Part shown: positions 24,801 through 33,012 of the stretch, one piece after another | Numbering within the stretch: the stretch's first letter is position 1 | Layout: the number at the start of each line of letters is the position of its first letter | Assembly: GCF_038024105.1 (NCBI RefSeq) | Contig: NZ_CP150661.1 | Span: forward strand, 4,015,564-4,079,563 | Source: Polaribacter butkevichii | GTDB taxonomy: Bacteria; Bacteroidota; Bacteroidia; Flavobacteriales; Flavobacteriaceae | Length of the DNA stretch: 64,000 nt | Direction: 5' to 3' | Made by a program: the position numbers and the translations under genes | The notes under the pieces: model-generated | Databases searched by the model: none | What the model was told of the DNA's origin: nothing | The model's input: only the letters and a program-made list of their open reading frames with translations

Positions 24801-25451
24801 CTATTTTTTATAATAGTCATCTAAAACGGTTTTTCTACCAATTGTTTTGGTGATAATATCTTTTTCTAAATCCCATCCTCGAGCAGGAGAGTATTCTCTA
24901 CCATACCAAATAATTTGCAAGTGTAAATCGTTCCACAGTTCTTTTGGAAACAGTCTTTTTGCGTCTTTTTCTGTTTGAGCAACACTTTTTCCGTTAGATA
25001 AATTCCAACGATACATTAATCTTAAAATATGAGTATCTACAGGAAATGCAGGAATACCAAAAGCTTGACTTAAAACAACGCCAGCAGTTTTATGACCAAC
25101 AGCAGGTAATTCTTCTAAAGCTTCAAAAGTTTTAGGAACTTCTCCGTCATATTTTTCTATTAATATTTTAGACAAACCGTAAATGCCTTTACTTTTCATT
25201 GGCGACAAGCCACAAGGACGAATAATTTCCTTAATTTCTTCTACGGTCATTTTTACCATATCAAAAGGGTTATCCGCTTTAGCGAACAACAAAGGCGTAA
25301 TTTTATTAACTCTTACATCTGTACATTGTGCAGATAGTAAAACTGCAACCAAAAGCGTAAAAGGGTCTTTGTGATCTAAAGGAACCGGTATTTCTGGATA
25401 TTTTTCTTGCAGTGTGTCAATTACAAATTGTACTTTTTCTTGTTTGGTCAT
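24801..25451 (-). CDS. nth: Endonuclease III (lacking the 4Fe-4S loop)
   Basis: 216 residues. This is the DNA glycosylase/AP lyase that removes oxidised pyrimidines. The helix-hairpin-helix is LPAVGHKTAGVV with catalytic K121, followed by the catalytic D139 in FPVDTHILRL. In E. coli Nth four C-terminal cysteines hold an iron-sulfur cluster. Here the corresponding tail (residues 183-216, starting YGREYSPARGWDLEKDI) contains no cysteine at all, so the cluster is absent. The rest of the fold is intact and the length is normal. It lies on the opposite strand between the peptidase unit and the aerolysin-like gene. Confidence 0.93.
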   Translation of the reverse strand: MTKQEKVQFVIDTLQEKYPEIPVPLDHKDPFTLLVAVLLSAQCTDVRVNKITPLLFAKADNPFDMVKMTVEEIKEIIRPCGLSPMKSKGIYGLSKILIEKYDGEVPKTFEALEELPAVGHKTAGVVLSQAFGIPAFPVDTHILRLMYRWNLSNGKSVAQTEKDAKRLFPKELWNDLHLQIIWYGREYSPARGWDLEKDIITKTIGRKTVLDDYYKK

Positions 25452-25471
25452 TGTTGTTTTATATGATTAAG

Positions 25472-25479
25472 CAAATATA
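25472..25479 (-). promoter_or_regulatory. -7 box of nth
   Basis: The minus-strand sequence is TATATTTG, an exact TAnnTTTG, 20 bp before the nth ATG. No -33 TTG is obvious. Confidence 0.45.
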
Positions 25480-25611
25480 TGCATATTGATTTTTTTTAAT
25501 AATAATTTAGAGAACATATAATATTTGTTAATAATAAAAAAGAATAATAGGTAGAAGAACTTGATTTTTTAAACAGGTGTTAACCTTATGTTATAGAGTT
25601 GTTTAAGTGTG

Positions 25612-25619
25612 TATTTTTG
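25612..25619 (+). promoter_or_regulatory. -7 box of the aerolysin-like gene
   Basis: TATTTTTG, an exact TAnnTTTG, lies 69 bp before the ATG at 25689. No well-placed -33 element is seen. Confidence 0.45.
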
Positions 25620-25688
25620 AAGTGAGTAAAATAGTTTTTTAACTATTAAAATAAACACATTTTATTAATAATTTAAAACCAAATAATT

Positions 25689-26546
25689 ATGGGAATTGTA
25701 ATTAATATTACGGCTGCTACAGATGCAAATGCATCAAAAGCAACAGCAACAGGAAGTATTCAGCATATTATTACAGATACTGAGCGGTCTACATTTAAAT
25801 TATCTGACTCTTCTTTAAAGAATGCTGTTGGAAAGTATTTTGGAAAAAATCCTAATGATGCATATCTTCATAGTCCAACACCTTGGAATGATTTATACAG
25901 AACCTATGGTTGGTCTCAAGTAAGTACTGTTTTAGTACCTATTAGAGCAGAAATTTTAGGGATCTCATCTAAACCAGATATTTTAGCAACCAAAACATTT
26001 ACAAATAATAGTAGTGTTAAAGGCTCTTTTAATGCTAGTATTTCTGAGCAGGTTTCAAATACCGTTTCAAGTTCATGGTCTACAGGAGGTACACTTTCTA
26101 TAAGTGAAGCTATTGAGGTAGGTGTTAGTATAGAGGTTGTAAGTGCAAAATCAACAACAACATTATCTTATAGTCAGTCTTGGTCTATTGGAGAAACAAA
26201 GAGTGAAACTACTACTGTAGGGTCTTCTTCTGGTGTAAGTGTAGATTTAGATCCAGGGCAATCTGTAGAAGCAAAGCTTTCTGCAAGTAAAGGGGCTATG
26301 CAAGTTAAGGTTACATATAGGGCATACTTAACAGGTAGTGTGGCTGTAAATTACAATCCAACTTTTAAAGGACATCATTTTTTTGCCTTGCCAGTTGCTA
26401 GTGTTATGTCTGCTGCAGGTATAAAAAATTCGGTTGAATCAACTGAAATTTTCGATATTGGTTTTTATTCTGATGGTAAAATAGAAATCATAGATGCTAA
26501 AGGTAAAATGTTACAGAATTTTGCTTTGGCAGACCAAAGAGCTTAG
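25689..26546 (+). CDS. Aerolysin-like beta-pore-forming protein
   Basis: 285 residues. The central part (about residues 100-225) is a long Ser/Thr-rich run of alternating polar and hydrophobic residues (TFTNNSSVKGSFNASISEQV, SSSWSTGGTLSISEAIEVGV, TTTLSYSQSWSIGETKSETT), then VDLDPGQSVEAKLSASKG. This is the signature of the aerolysin/ETX-MTX2 pore-forming fold, whose twin strands make the insertion loop. The N-terminal and C-terminal parts probably hold receptor-binding strands. There is no classical signal peptide (it starts MGIVINITAATDANASK), so export would need lysis or another route. It is a single gene with its own promoter box and terminator. An antibacterial, anti-eukaryote or self-directed role cannot be told. 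Confidence 0.75.
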   Translation: MGIVINITAATDANASKATATGSIQHIITDTERSTFKLSDSSLKNAVGKYFGKNPNDAYLHSPTPWNDLYRTYGWSQVSTVLVPIRAEILGISSKPDILATKTFTNNSSVKGSFNASISEQVSNTVSSSWSTGGTLSISEAIEVGVSIEVVSAKSTTTLSYSQSWSIGETKSETTTVGSSSGVSVDLDPGQSVEAKLSASKGAMQVKVTYRAYLTGSVAVNYNPTFKGHHFFALPVASVMSAAGIKNSVESTEIFDIGFYSDGKIEIIDAKGKMLQNFALADQRA

Positions 26547-26579
26547 TGCTAATTTAGTATAGATTATGAAATTATTTAT

Positions 26580-26607
26580 CACAGTTTAAGTAAAACTGTG
26601 GTTTTTG
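26580..26607 (+). terminator. Terminator of the aerolysin-like gene
   Basis: CACAGTTT (26580-26587) and AAACTGTG (26593-26600) form an 8-bp stem with a 5-nt loop, then GTTTTTG. Confidence 0.8.
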
Positions 26608-26674
26608 TTATGCTCTTTGTTATACTTCAGTAAATTTTTCTTTGTACTTTTAAACTTTAAAAACTAAGATAAAC

Positions 26675-27127
26675 ATGACATCACTAAAAATAGGAGATAA
26701 GGCTCCGGAGTTTGAAGCAAAAGACAATTTAGGAAACACCATAAAATTATCTGATTATACTGGTAAGAAATTGGTTTTATTCTTTTATCCAAAGGCAAGT
26801 ACACCAGGTTGTACTAATGAAGCTTGTGATTTAAGAGATAATTATCAATCTTTTTTAGCTAAAGGATATGATGTTTTGGGCGTAAGTGCAGATTCTGCTA
26901 AAAGACAACAAAATTTCATTAACAAAAACGAATTACCTTTTCCGTTGTTAGCAGATGAAGATAAAGCTGTTATTGAAGCTTTTGGTGTTTGGGGACCAAA
27001 GAAATTTATGGGTAAAGAATATGATGGAATTCATAGAACTACTTTTGTAATTGATGAAAATGGAGTAATAGAAGATGTTATTGCAAAAGTAAAAACAAAA
27101 GCACACGCTGCTCAGATTTTAGATTAA
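26675..27127 (+). CDS. bcp: Thioredoxin-dependent thiol peroxidase (Bcp/PrxQ)
   Basis: 150 residues of the AhpC/TSA fold. The peroxidatic cysteine is in FYPKASTPGCTNEACDLRD (about residue 46), with the resolving cysteine five residues later, the PrxQ arrangement. It reduces hydrogen peroxide and lipid or protein hydroperoxides with thioredoxin. It is cytosolic and monocistronic. Its stop codon overlaps by 4 bp the stop of the convergent response-regulator gene. Confidence 0.95.
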   Translation: MTSLKIGDKAPEFEAKDNLGNTIKLSDYTGKKLVLFFYPKASTPGCTNEACDLRDNYQSFLAKGYDVLGVSADSAKRQQNFINKNELPFPLLADEDKAVIEAFGVWGPKKFMGKEYDGIHRTTFVIDENGVIEDVIAKVKTKAHAAQILD

Positions 27128-27750
27128 ACAACTATTAAAGATTTTTGAATTCCGAATTTGATTAATTCTGGAGTGCTTTTAGTATTTGTAATTTCAAAAA
27201 GCTCTCTTTTATGAGATTTTAAAGAACTTTCTGTAATATGTAATATTGCCGAAAGTTCTTTTTCATTTTTATCAGAATGCTTAAATAAAGCTTGTAATAT
27301 TTCTAGCTTTCGTTTTGTAAATGTGTAATTATCTATAATAATTTTTGATGAGGTTTTATCTTTTTTAACAGTTTTATCTGTTAAACAATTTAGTATCATT
27401 GTCTTAAAATTAGCCAGATTTCCGTCTTTTCCTACAAAAACATCCACACCATTTTTTATCGCTTTTTCTTTAATAAAATTATTATTCATTGTTGTTAAAG
27501 CAATAATTTTAAAATTGTTATTTACTTTCTTTATTTCATCAATAAAATCTAAAGAATTTTGACCATTAAAATTTACATCTAATATTAAAACGTCTAAATT
27601 ACAACTGTTTGTATATTGAATCAATTCTTTTAATGTAGTAAAAGTATGGGTTACATTTAATTCAGTATGAGCATTTAAACTATCTTTTAGAGCGTCACAA
27701 AAAAAGCGATTATCATCTGCAATAACAATTTTTATTGGGGGGTTAATCAT
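27124..27750 (-). CDS. LuxR/NarL-type response regulator
   Basis: 208 residues. Receiver domain: acidic pair in IVIADDNRFF (about 10-12), phospho-acceptor D in VLILDVNFNGQNS (about 55), conserved T in IIALTTMNN. The C-terminal helix-turn-helix region KRKLEILQALFKHSDKNEKELSAILHITESSLKSHKRELF is NarL-like but diverged. It overlaps by 8 bp the 3' end of the kinase gene upstream, a tight translational coupling. It is the cognate regulator of that kinase. The targets are unknown; the LuxR-type gene at 29639 is transcribed divergently from the same 72-bp region. Confidence 0.88.
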   Translation of the reverse strand: MINPPIKIVIADDNRFFCDALKDSLNAHTELNVTHTFTTLKELIQYTNSCNLDVLILDVNFNGQNSLDFIDEIKKVNNNFKIIALTTMNNNFIKEKAIKNGVDVFVGKDGNLANFKTMILNCLTDKTVKKDKTSSKIIIDNYTFTKRKLEILQALFKHSDKNEKELSAILHITESSLKSHKRELFEITNTKSTPELIKFGIQKSLIVV

Positions 27751-29566
27751 TGGTTATAGGTATTTTTATTTCAAAATTAGAACCTTTTTTACTTGTGTCT
27801 ATTTTTAAAGTTCCTTCTATTTGTTCTACTCTTTTTTTTACGCTTTCTAAACCAAAACCTTTTTTTAGCACTAAGTCTTCATTAAAACCAATACCATTAT
27901 CGGTAACGTTAAGTATTATGAGTTGGTTTTTATGGGCATTCATACTAATTTTTATTTCTGATGCTTTAGAGTATTTTATTGCATTTGTAGTTAATTCTGA
28001 AATTATTCGATACAGATGCACACATTTATCTTGAGAAAGTTCGATGTTTTTAAGATTGAAGTTGTAGCTAATTTTGTGTTTTGTTAAATTATCAATTTTA
28101 GAACAGAACTCTATTAAACTATCTATAAAATTATCAGAATTAATTTTGGGGGCATATAAACTGTTTAGTAAATATCTGTAATCGTTATAAAAAGCATCTA
28201 AAATTTCTTTTACTTTTTCTGGTGATTTTTCATCGTTTTGTAATAAACGAAGTTTTAAAGCTTCTAAATAACCACCAAAAGTATCATGTACATTGTTTAC
28301 TAAATTATTTCTTTCTGCGTGCTGAAATGCTAAGGTTTTATTTTGAAAATTATATTTTAATTCATCGCTTATTTTTTTAAGTTTAAAATATTTAAACTGA
28401 GTTTCTATGACAGATCCAAAAATAAACCGAGTAAAAAGTAAAATTTCTAAAGATAAAGCGATGTAGTAAATTGCCGGACCACTAAATTTTATGGCTAGCG
28501 GATTGTAGACACTCGGATTCATAATTTGCCCATTTATTACGGCTAGTATAGGTAGTATAAAAGCGATAACCAAGTATATTGGTAGTTGTTTTGTAATGGT
28601 TAAATACAAGTGGTTTAAAACCCAAATAAAAATTATTATTTTTAAGATAGTCCAAACATAAAGGTATAAAGTAATAAGTCCACCAAAGAAAAATTTATAC
28701 AAATAGAATAATAGGAGAGTTAAAGCAATATAAGTACCAATCTTAAAAAGTAATTTAGGAATTATTTGAGATTTGTTTAGTTTGTAAAATTTTAAATAAA
28801 AATATCCAATAGCTGCCACTCCAATTGTTTGGCTAAGGCTTCTAATATTATTAATTGCAAATTCGCTACCAGACCAAAAATATTGCACTCCAATTGCTTT
28901 ACCAGCTAAAAATTCTATTAATACCGTAAAAATATATAAGGCGTAAAATAAAACGGCATATTCTTTTTTTATAACGGCAAAAAACACCAAAATAAAAGCC
29001 ATGGAAATTAGAAAGGCTATAAACAAGCCAAATGAAAAATACTCGGTTTCTACACGTTTTAAAAATTGATTTTCAGTCTCTAAAAAGTAAGATAATCGGG
29101 TTCTAGTGTCTGTATTTTTAATTTTTAAAAAAACATCTGTAGTTTTAACAGTATCTATAGGTAATTTCCAAACAGGGTATCTGTAAAATATATTTTTATG
29201 AGGAAATTCTTTGTTATTAGAAACTTTATAAAGAGAGTCAATTTTATCACCTATTTTTAAATATATTTTTCCGTAAGGTAAATATGGGTCGGCAATTGTA
29301 AAATATTTGTAGTCATTTTTTATGGTAGATGGCTGCAATTCAAAATGATTCCACAAAGTGTTTTCTTCTATTTTTTTATAAATTTTCGGGTTTTTTTCTA
29401 CTTGAAATTTTCCTTCTTTGTGGTTTTTAATAATTTTAGTAAAAGAAACAGTGTCTTTGGTAGGGTGTTTAAAGTATGAAATAGATTTATAAACAGAAGG
29501 TGCTTCTTTTTGTGAAAAAGAACATAAAGCAAAGAAAAATAAGAGTAGGGGGAGTTTAATTTTCAC
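27743..29566 (-). CDS. 7TMR-DISM sensor histidine kinase
   Basis: 607 residues. A signal peptide (MKIKLPLLLFFFALCSFSQ) leads to an extracytosolic DISM2-like beta domain (about 40-170), then seven membrane helices (about 175-400), a coiled coil and a kinase domain. H is in NNLVNNVHDTFGGYLEALK (HisKA_3 type) and the HATPase has SELTTNAIKYSKASEI and VTDNGIGF. This family senses small ligands such as carbohydrates or envelope signals and signals to NarL-type regulators, as with the overlapping downstream gene. The ligand is unknown. Confidence 0.9.
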   Translation of the reverse strand: MKIKLPLLLFFFALCSFSQKEAPSVYKSISYFKHPTKDTVSFTKIIKNHKEGKFQVEKNPKIYKKIEENTLWNHFELQPSTIKNDYKYFTIADPYLPYGKIYLKIGDKIDSLYKVSNNKEFPHKNIFYRYPVWKLPIDTVKTTDVFLKIKNTDTRTRLSYFLETENQFLKRVETEYFSFGLFIAFLISMAFILVFFAVIKKEYAVLFYALYIFTVLIEFLAGKAIGVQYFWSGSEFAINNIRSLSQTIGVAAIGYFYLKFYKLNKSQIIPKLLFKIGTYIALTLLLFYLYKFFFGGLITLYLYVWTILKIIIFIWVLNHLYLTITKQLPIYLVIAFILPILAVINGQIMNPSVYNPLAIKFSGPAIYYIALSLEILLFTRFIFGSVIETQFKYFKLKKISDELKYNFQNKTLAFQHAERNNLVNNVHDTFGGYLEALKLRLLQNDEKSPEKVKEILDAFYNDYRYLLNSLYAPKINSDNFIDSLIEFCSKIDNLTKHKISYNFNLKNIELSQDKCVHLYRIISELTTNAIKYSKASEIKISMNAHKNQLIILNVTDNGIGFNEDLVLKKGFGLESVKKRVEQIEGTLKIDTSKKGSNFEIKIPITND

Positions 29567-29620
29567 ATTTAGTATTTAAAGACCCGACTAAAGTATGGTT
29601 TTTTTTTTATGAGTACAACC

Positions 29621-29628
29621 TAATTTTG
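29621..29628 (+). promoter_or_regulatory. -7 box before the LuxR-type gene
   Basis: TAATTTTG is an exact TAnnTTTG. The expected transcription start would be about 29635, which favours the second ATG (29651) as the translation start. Confidence 0.45.
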
Positions 29629-29650
29629 CTTATGAAAAATGATTTATGCT

Positions 29651-30058
29651 ATGGAAGTTAAAAAATTGTATGAGTATAACGAGTTAAAATCGATTGATAA
29701 TAAATATCAAATTAGCGATAAAGAAATACCTATAAATCTTATTGAAGATTTTTTGCGTTTTTATAATCTAGGGTTGCAAGACCTTTCATATCTTAAAAAG
29801 TTTTCTAAAAATTTACAAGAAGAAAAGCGTTTTAAAAAATTGAATAAAGCTAAATTTTATTCGTTAACTAAAAAAGAAAGCCAAATTTTTGAGTTGGTTG
29901 TTTTAGGGAAATCAACCAAAGAAATTGCAACACAACTTTTTATAGAACCGACAACTGTTAGTACTCATAGAAAAAATATAAAACAAAAATTAGAGTTAGA
30001 ATCTATATTTGATTTGTATAAATATGCCAACGCATTTAATGTTTTAGATAAAATATAA
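29651..30058 (+). CDS. Orphan LuxR-type helix-turn-helix regulator
   Basis: 135 residues from the ATG at 29651 (an ATG at 29639 would add four residues but sits almost on the predicted transcription start). The N-terminal half has no recognisable sensor domain. The C-terminal half is a GerE/LuxR HTH: LTKKESQIFELVVLGKSTKE, then IATQLFIEPTTVSTHRKNI and KQKLELESIFDLYKYA. It is transcribed divergently from the 7TMR-DISM two-component pair, so it may share its control. A terminator follows and then the small exported protein. Confidence 0.85.
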   Translation: MEVKKLYEYNELKSIDNKYQISDKEIPINLIEDFLRFYNLGLQDLSYLKKFSKNLQEEKRFKKLNKAKFYSLTKKESQIFELVVLGKSTKEIATQLFIEPTTVSTHRKNIKQKLELESIFDLYKYANAFNVLDKI

Positions 30059-30090
30059 AAAGGAGAAGTAAATTTGTTTGAATGAAGAAA

Positions 30091-30122
30091 GTGAGCAAAT
30101 TAAAACCTGTTCGCTTTTTTTA
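30091..30122 (+). terminator. Terminator of the LuxR-type gene
   Basis: GTGAGCA (30091-30097) pairs with TGTTCGC (30108-30114) with two wobble pairs, then a run of T. Confidence 0.65.
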
Positions 30123-30160
30123 TTAAAAAAGAATGTATTAATTATTTAAATTTAAATAAG

Positions 30161-30553
30161 ATGAACAAAACAACAAAATTATTTATTATTGGTGTAATGT
30201 TTATAGCACAAAACATCAATTCACAAGCAATTACTAATGTTAAAACGTTATTAGAAGAAAATGAATATGGTAATGCTAGATTAATTGTTACACCAAATTC
30301 TTATGATATGAAAGCTAAAAAGCCAACTAAAAGTTCGGGTGTTTATGGTTTGTTAGTATGTTATAGATACAAAGGTGTTCAAAAAGCACTGCATCAAGAC
30401 TTAACTTATGATTTTGCTAGAAAAGGGAAAAAGGAGTTGTTTTTAGGCATGTCTGCAAAAAAATCTAATATCTCTGTAGGTAAAGTATTATTTTATAGAA
30501 GAGATTTATTAAGCTCTAACAAGTATCCTAAAAAATCAGATTGTTTTAGATAA
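30161..30553 (+). CDS. Small exported protein of unknown function
   Basis: 130 residues with a signal peptide MNKTTKLFIIGVMFIAQNINSQ. The mature part of about 108 residues is basic (KAKKPTKSSG, FARKGKKELF) with two cysteines (in LLVCYRYKG and the C-terminal SDCFR) that could form a disulfide. I do not recognise the family. It is a single gene between a terminator and the convergent TonB-dependent receptor gene, whose stop is 4 bp away. Confidence is that it is a real gene. Confidence 0.65.
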   Translation: MNKTTKLFIIGVMFIAQNINSQAITNVKTLLEENEYGNARLIVTPNSYDMKAKKPTKSSGVYGLLVCYRYKGVQKALHQDLTYDFARKGKKELFLGMSAKKSNISVGKVLFYRRDLLSSNKYPKKSDCFR

Positions 30554-30557
30554 TAAT

Positions 30558-33011
30558 TTAAAACTTCATACCAACTTTAAAGTTTAATACACGCCCTGTC
30601 ATAAAGTTAGGAATACCAAATTGGGTTTTAGAATACACATCTCTAACCCAAGTATTGGTAATAGAGTTTTGAATATCAAACATATTAAAGAGTTCTAAAC
30701 CTGCGGATAATTCTTTAAATTTAGACATCCAACCTGTTGTATATTGTTTATTTGCATCTACAAAAATATACGATACTCCTAAATCGGCACGTTTATAATC
30801 TCTTAAACGGTTTTGAAAATTATAAACATCTGCATAGGATGGAGAACCACCTGGAACTCCAGTGTTGTATACCAAGTTTAAATAGGCTTTTAGGTTTGGT
30901 AAATTCGGTACGTAATCTTGAAAAAGAATTCCGAATTTAATTCGTTGATCAGAAGGTCTTGCAATAGCACCTTTGTTATCAATATTTTCTTCTGTTTTTA
31001 AATATCCTAAACTAACCCAACTTTCACTACCAGGAACAAACTCTCCATTTAATCGCATATCTAATCCGGTTGCATAGGCTGTAGTTACATTGTCTGCTCT
31101 ATAACGTATTCTAACATTGTCTATAGAATAGGCATTTACATCAGATAAATCTTTAAAATACAATTCTGTTGTTAGCTTAAAAGGTCTCTCCCACATTTGA
31201 AAACTATAATCCATTCCTGCCACCATGTGAATCGATTTTTGAGCTTTAACATCTACATTAATATCTCCATTAAAGTCTCTTAACTCTCTATAAGAAGGTG
31301 GTTGAGAATACCATCCACCAGAAACACGAAACAACATGTCTTTGTCCCAATTAGGTTTGATGGCAAATTGACCTCTAGGACTAATAATGGTTTGGTTTTT
31401 AGATGCAATACCATTTCCTGTTACTGACCAACTTTGAGATCTAATTCCTAAGTTATAAAAAACCTCATGCTCATTCCAAAAAGAACGTTGGTTAAATTGC
31501 ACAAAACCAGAAACTCTATTGATAGCAACATTATTGTCTTTTCTAATGTTTTGATATGGGGTTATTTCGCCTTCAAAAGGCTGATAAGGTTGATTGTTAG
31601 AACTATGGAAAGGCGGTCTTATAGCAAAGCCTAAAGAGTCTATAACTTCCCACTCTCTAATACGATCTCTAATATCTTCTTTTTGATATTTAGCTCCAAA
31701 GTTCCATTGAATGTCACCTTTTTTAATGGTTCCTTTTATTTGCAGATTGGTTATTAACGCATCTAAATCGTTACGGGCATGATTTAATTGAGAACCAATT
31801 CCTTGAGAAAAATCTACTTCGCCAAAATTTTCTGAACCAATATTTGCATCAATTTCACCTAAATTATACGCAGCTGCAATATCAAAATGTTCTTCTTCTT
31901 GTGTATTGTATCTAGATGCGGTTGCTGTTAAAGTAAAATTATCACTTACTTTATAATCGGCAGACAAAGCACCAAACATTGTTAAGTATTTATCTTGTTC
32001 TTGACCAGAATAAAAAACAATTAACTCTAAAGGATTTGCAACAGTACCAAAACGTGTTCTTCTAGATAGTGGTTGATAATTGTAATCATTTAAAGAAAAG
32101 TTACCTAAGAAATTTAATGAGAATTTTTCTGAAAACTCATAAGATAAATAGGTTTGTACATCTGTAAATTTTGGTTTAAAATTGGTTTCAATTTGTTTGC
32201 TATTTACAAACAAGCTGTTATCTCTATATCTAATACCTGTAATTGTACTTAATTTTTTATTTAAAAACTGCCCTTCAAAAGTAGCACTAGCACCTAATAA
32301 ACTAGCATCAATAGTGGTGGCTGTTTCAGTTGGCTTTTTATATGTAATGTCTAAAACAGAGGATAATTTATCGCCATATTTGGCCTGAAAACCACCTGCA
32401 GAAAAATTAATGTTTTGCACCATGTTTGAGTTGATAAAACTCAACCCTTCTTGTTGACCAGATCTAATTAAAAAAGGTCTGTAGATTTCAATACCATTTA
32501 CATAGACCAGGTTTTCATCAAAATTACCACCTCTAACATTGTATTGAGTACTTAATTCGTTGTTATTACTAACACCAGGTAAGGTCATTAAAACGTTTTC
32601 TACACCAGCATTTGGTCCAATAACATTTTTAACAACTGCAATGTCAATTTTCTTTACACCCTGTGCATTTCTAATGTTATCTTTAATAACTATTTCTTTT
32701 AATTCTTCTGTTTTAGAAGTAAGTGTAACAGAGTAACGAACTCCATTTCTACTATTTGCAATATATTTTTTAGTATAAGTTCTGTAAGATAAATGACTAA
32801 AAACTAGTATGATTTCTTCTCTGTAAGGAATTCTAATTTGGTAATTACCATTTTTATCTGTGGTTGTACCCACGTTGTTATATTTTATGGATACTTTTTC
32901 TATAGGTTGCTTGTTTTTATCTTTAACAGTTCCCTTTAGAATAGTCATTTTTTGAGCAAATGAGCAAACAGGTAGCAATAATAAAATTAGAAATACTTTT
33001 TTTAGATACAT
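30558..33011 (-). CDS. TonB-dependent outer-membrane receptor with carboxypeptidase-regulatory-like domain
   Basis: 817 residues. Signal peptide MYLKKVFLILLLLPVCSFAQ; then a CarboxypepD_reg-like beta domain (ILKGTVKDKNKQPIEKVSIK), a plug domain (about 115-225, NVLMTLPGVSNNNELSTQYN, VRGGNFDENLVYVNGIE) and a 22-stranded barrel to the C-terminal FKVGMKF. No SusD partner is next to it, so it is not obviously a glycan system. The substrate is unknown. It is cotranscribed with the M23 peptidase upstream (1 bp apart), which may serve envelope assembly or be coincidental. Confidence 0.9.
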   Translation of the reverse strand: MYLKKVFLILLLLPVCSFAQKMTILKGTVKDKNKQPIEKVSIKYNNVGTTTDKNGNYQIRIPYREEIILVFSHLSYRTYTKKYIANSRNGVRYSVTLTSKTEELKEIVIKDNIRNAQGVKKIDIAVVKNVIGPNAGVENVLMTLPGVSNNNELSTQYNVRGGNFDENLVYVNGIEIYRPFLIRSGQQEGLSFINSNMVQNINFSAGGFQAKYGDKLSSVLDITYKKPTETATTIDASLLGASATFEGQFLNKKLSTITGIRYRDNSLFVNSKQIETNFKPKFTDVQTYLSYEFSEKFSLNFLGNFSLNDYNYQPLSRRTRFGTVANPLELIVFYSGQEQDKYLTMFGALSADYKVSDNFTLTATASRYNTQEEEHFDIAAAYNLGEIDANIGSENFGEVDFSQGIGSQLNHARNDLDALITNLQIKGTIKKGDIQWNFGAKYQKEDIRDRIREWEVIDSLGFAIRPPFHSSNNQPYQPFEGEITPYQNIRKDNNVAINRVSGFVQFNQRSFWNEHEVFYNLGIRSQSWSVTGNGIASKNQTIISPRGQFAIKPNWDKDMLFRVSGGWYSQPPSYRELRDFNGDINVDVKAQKSIHMVAGMDYSFQMWERPFKLTTELYFKDLSDVNAYSIDNVRIRYRADNVTTAYATGLDMRLNGEFVPGSESWVSLGYLKTEENIDNKGAIARPSDQRIKFGILFQDYVPNLPNLKAYLNLVYNTGVPGGSPSYADVYNFQNRLRDYKRADLGVSYIFVDANKQYTTGWMSKFKELSAGLELFNMFDIQNSITNTWVRDVYSKTQFGIPNFMTGRVLNFKVGMKF

Positions 33012-33012
33012 A

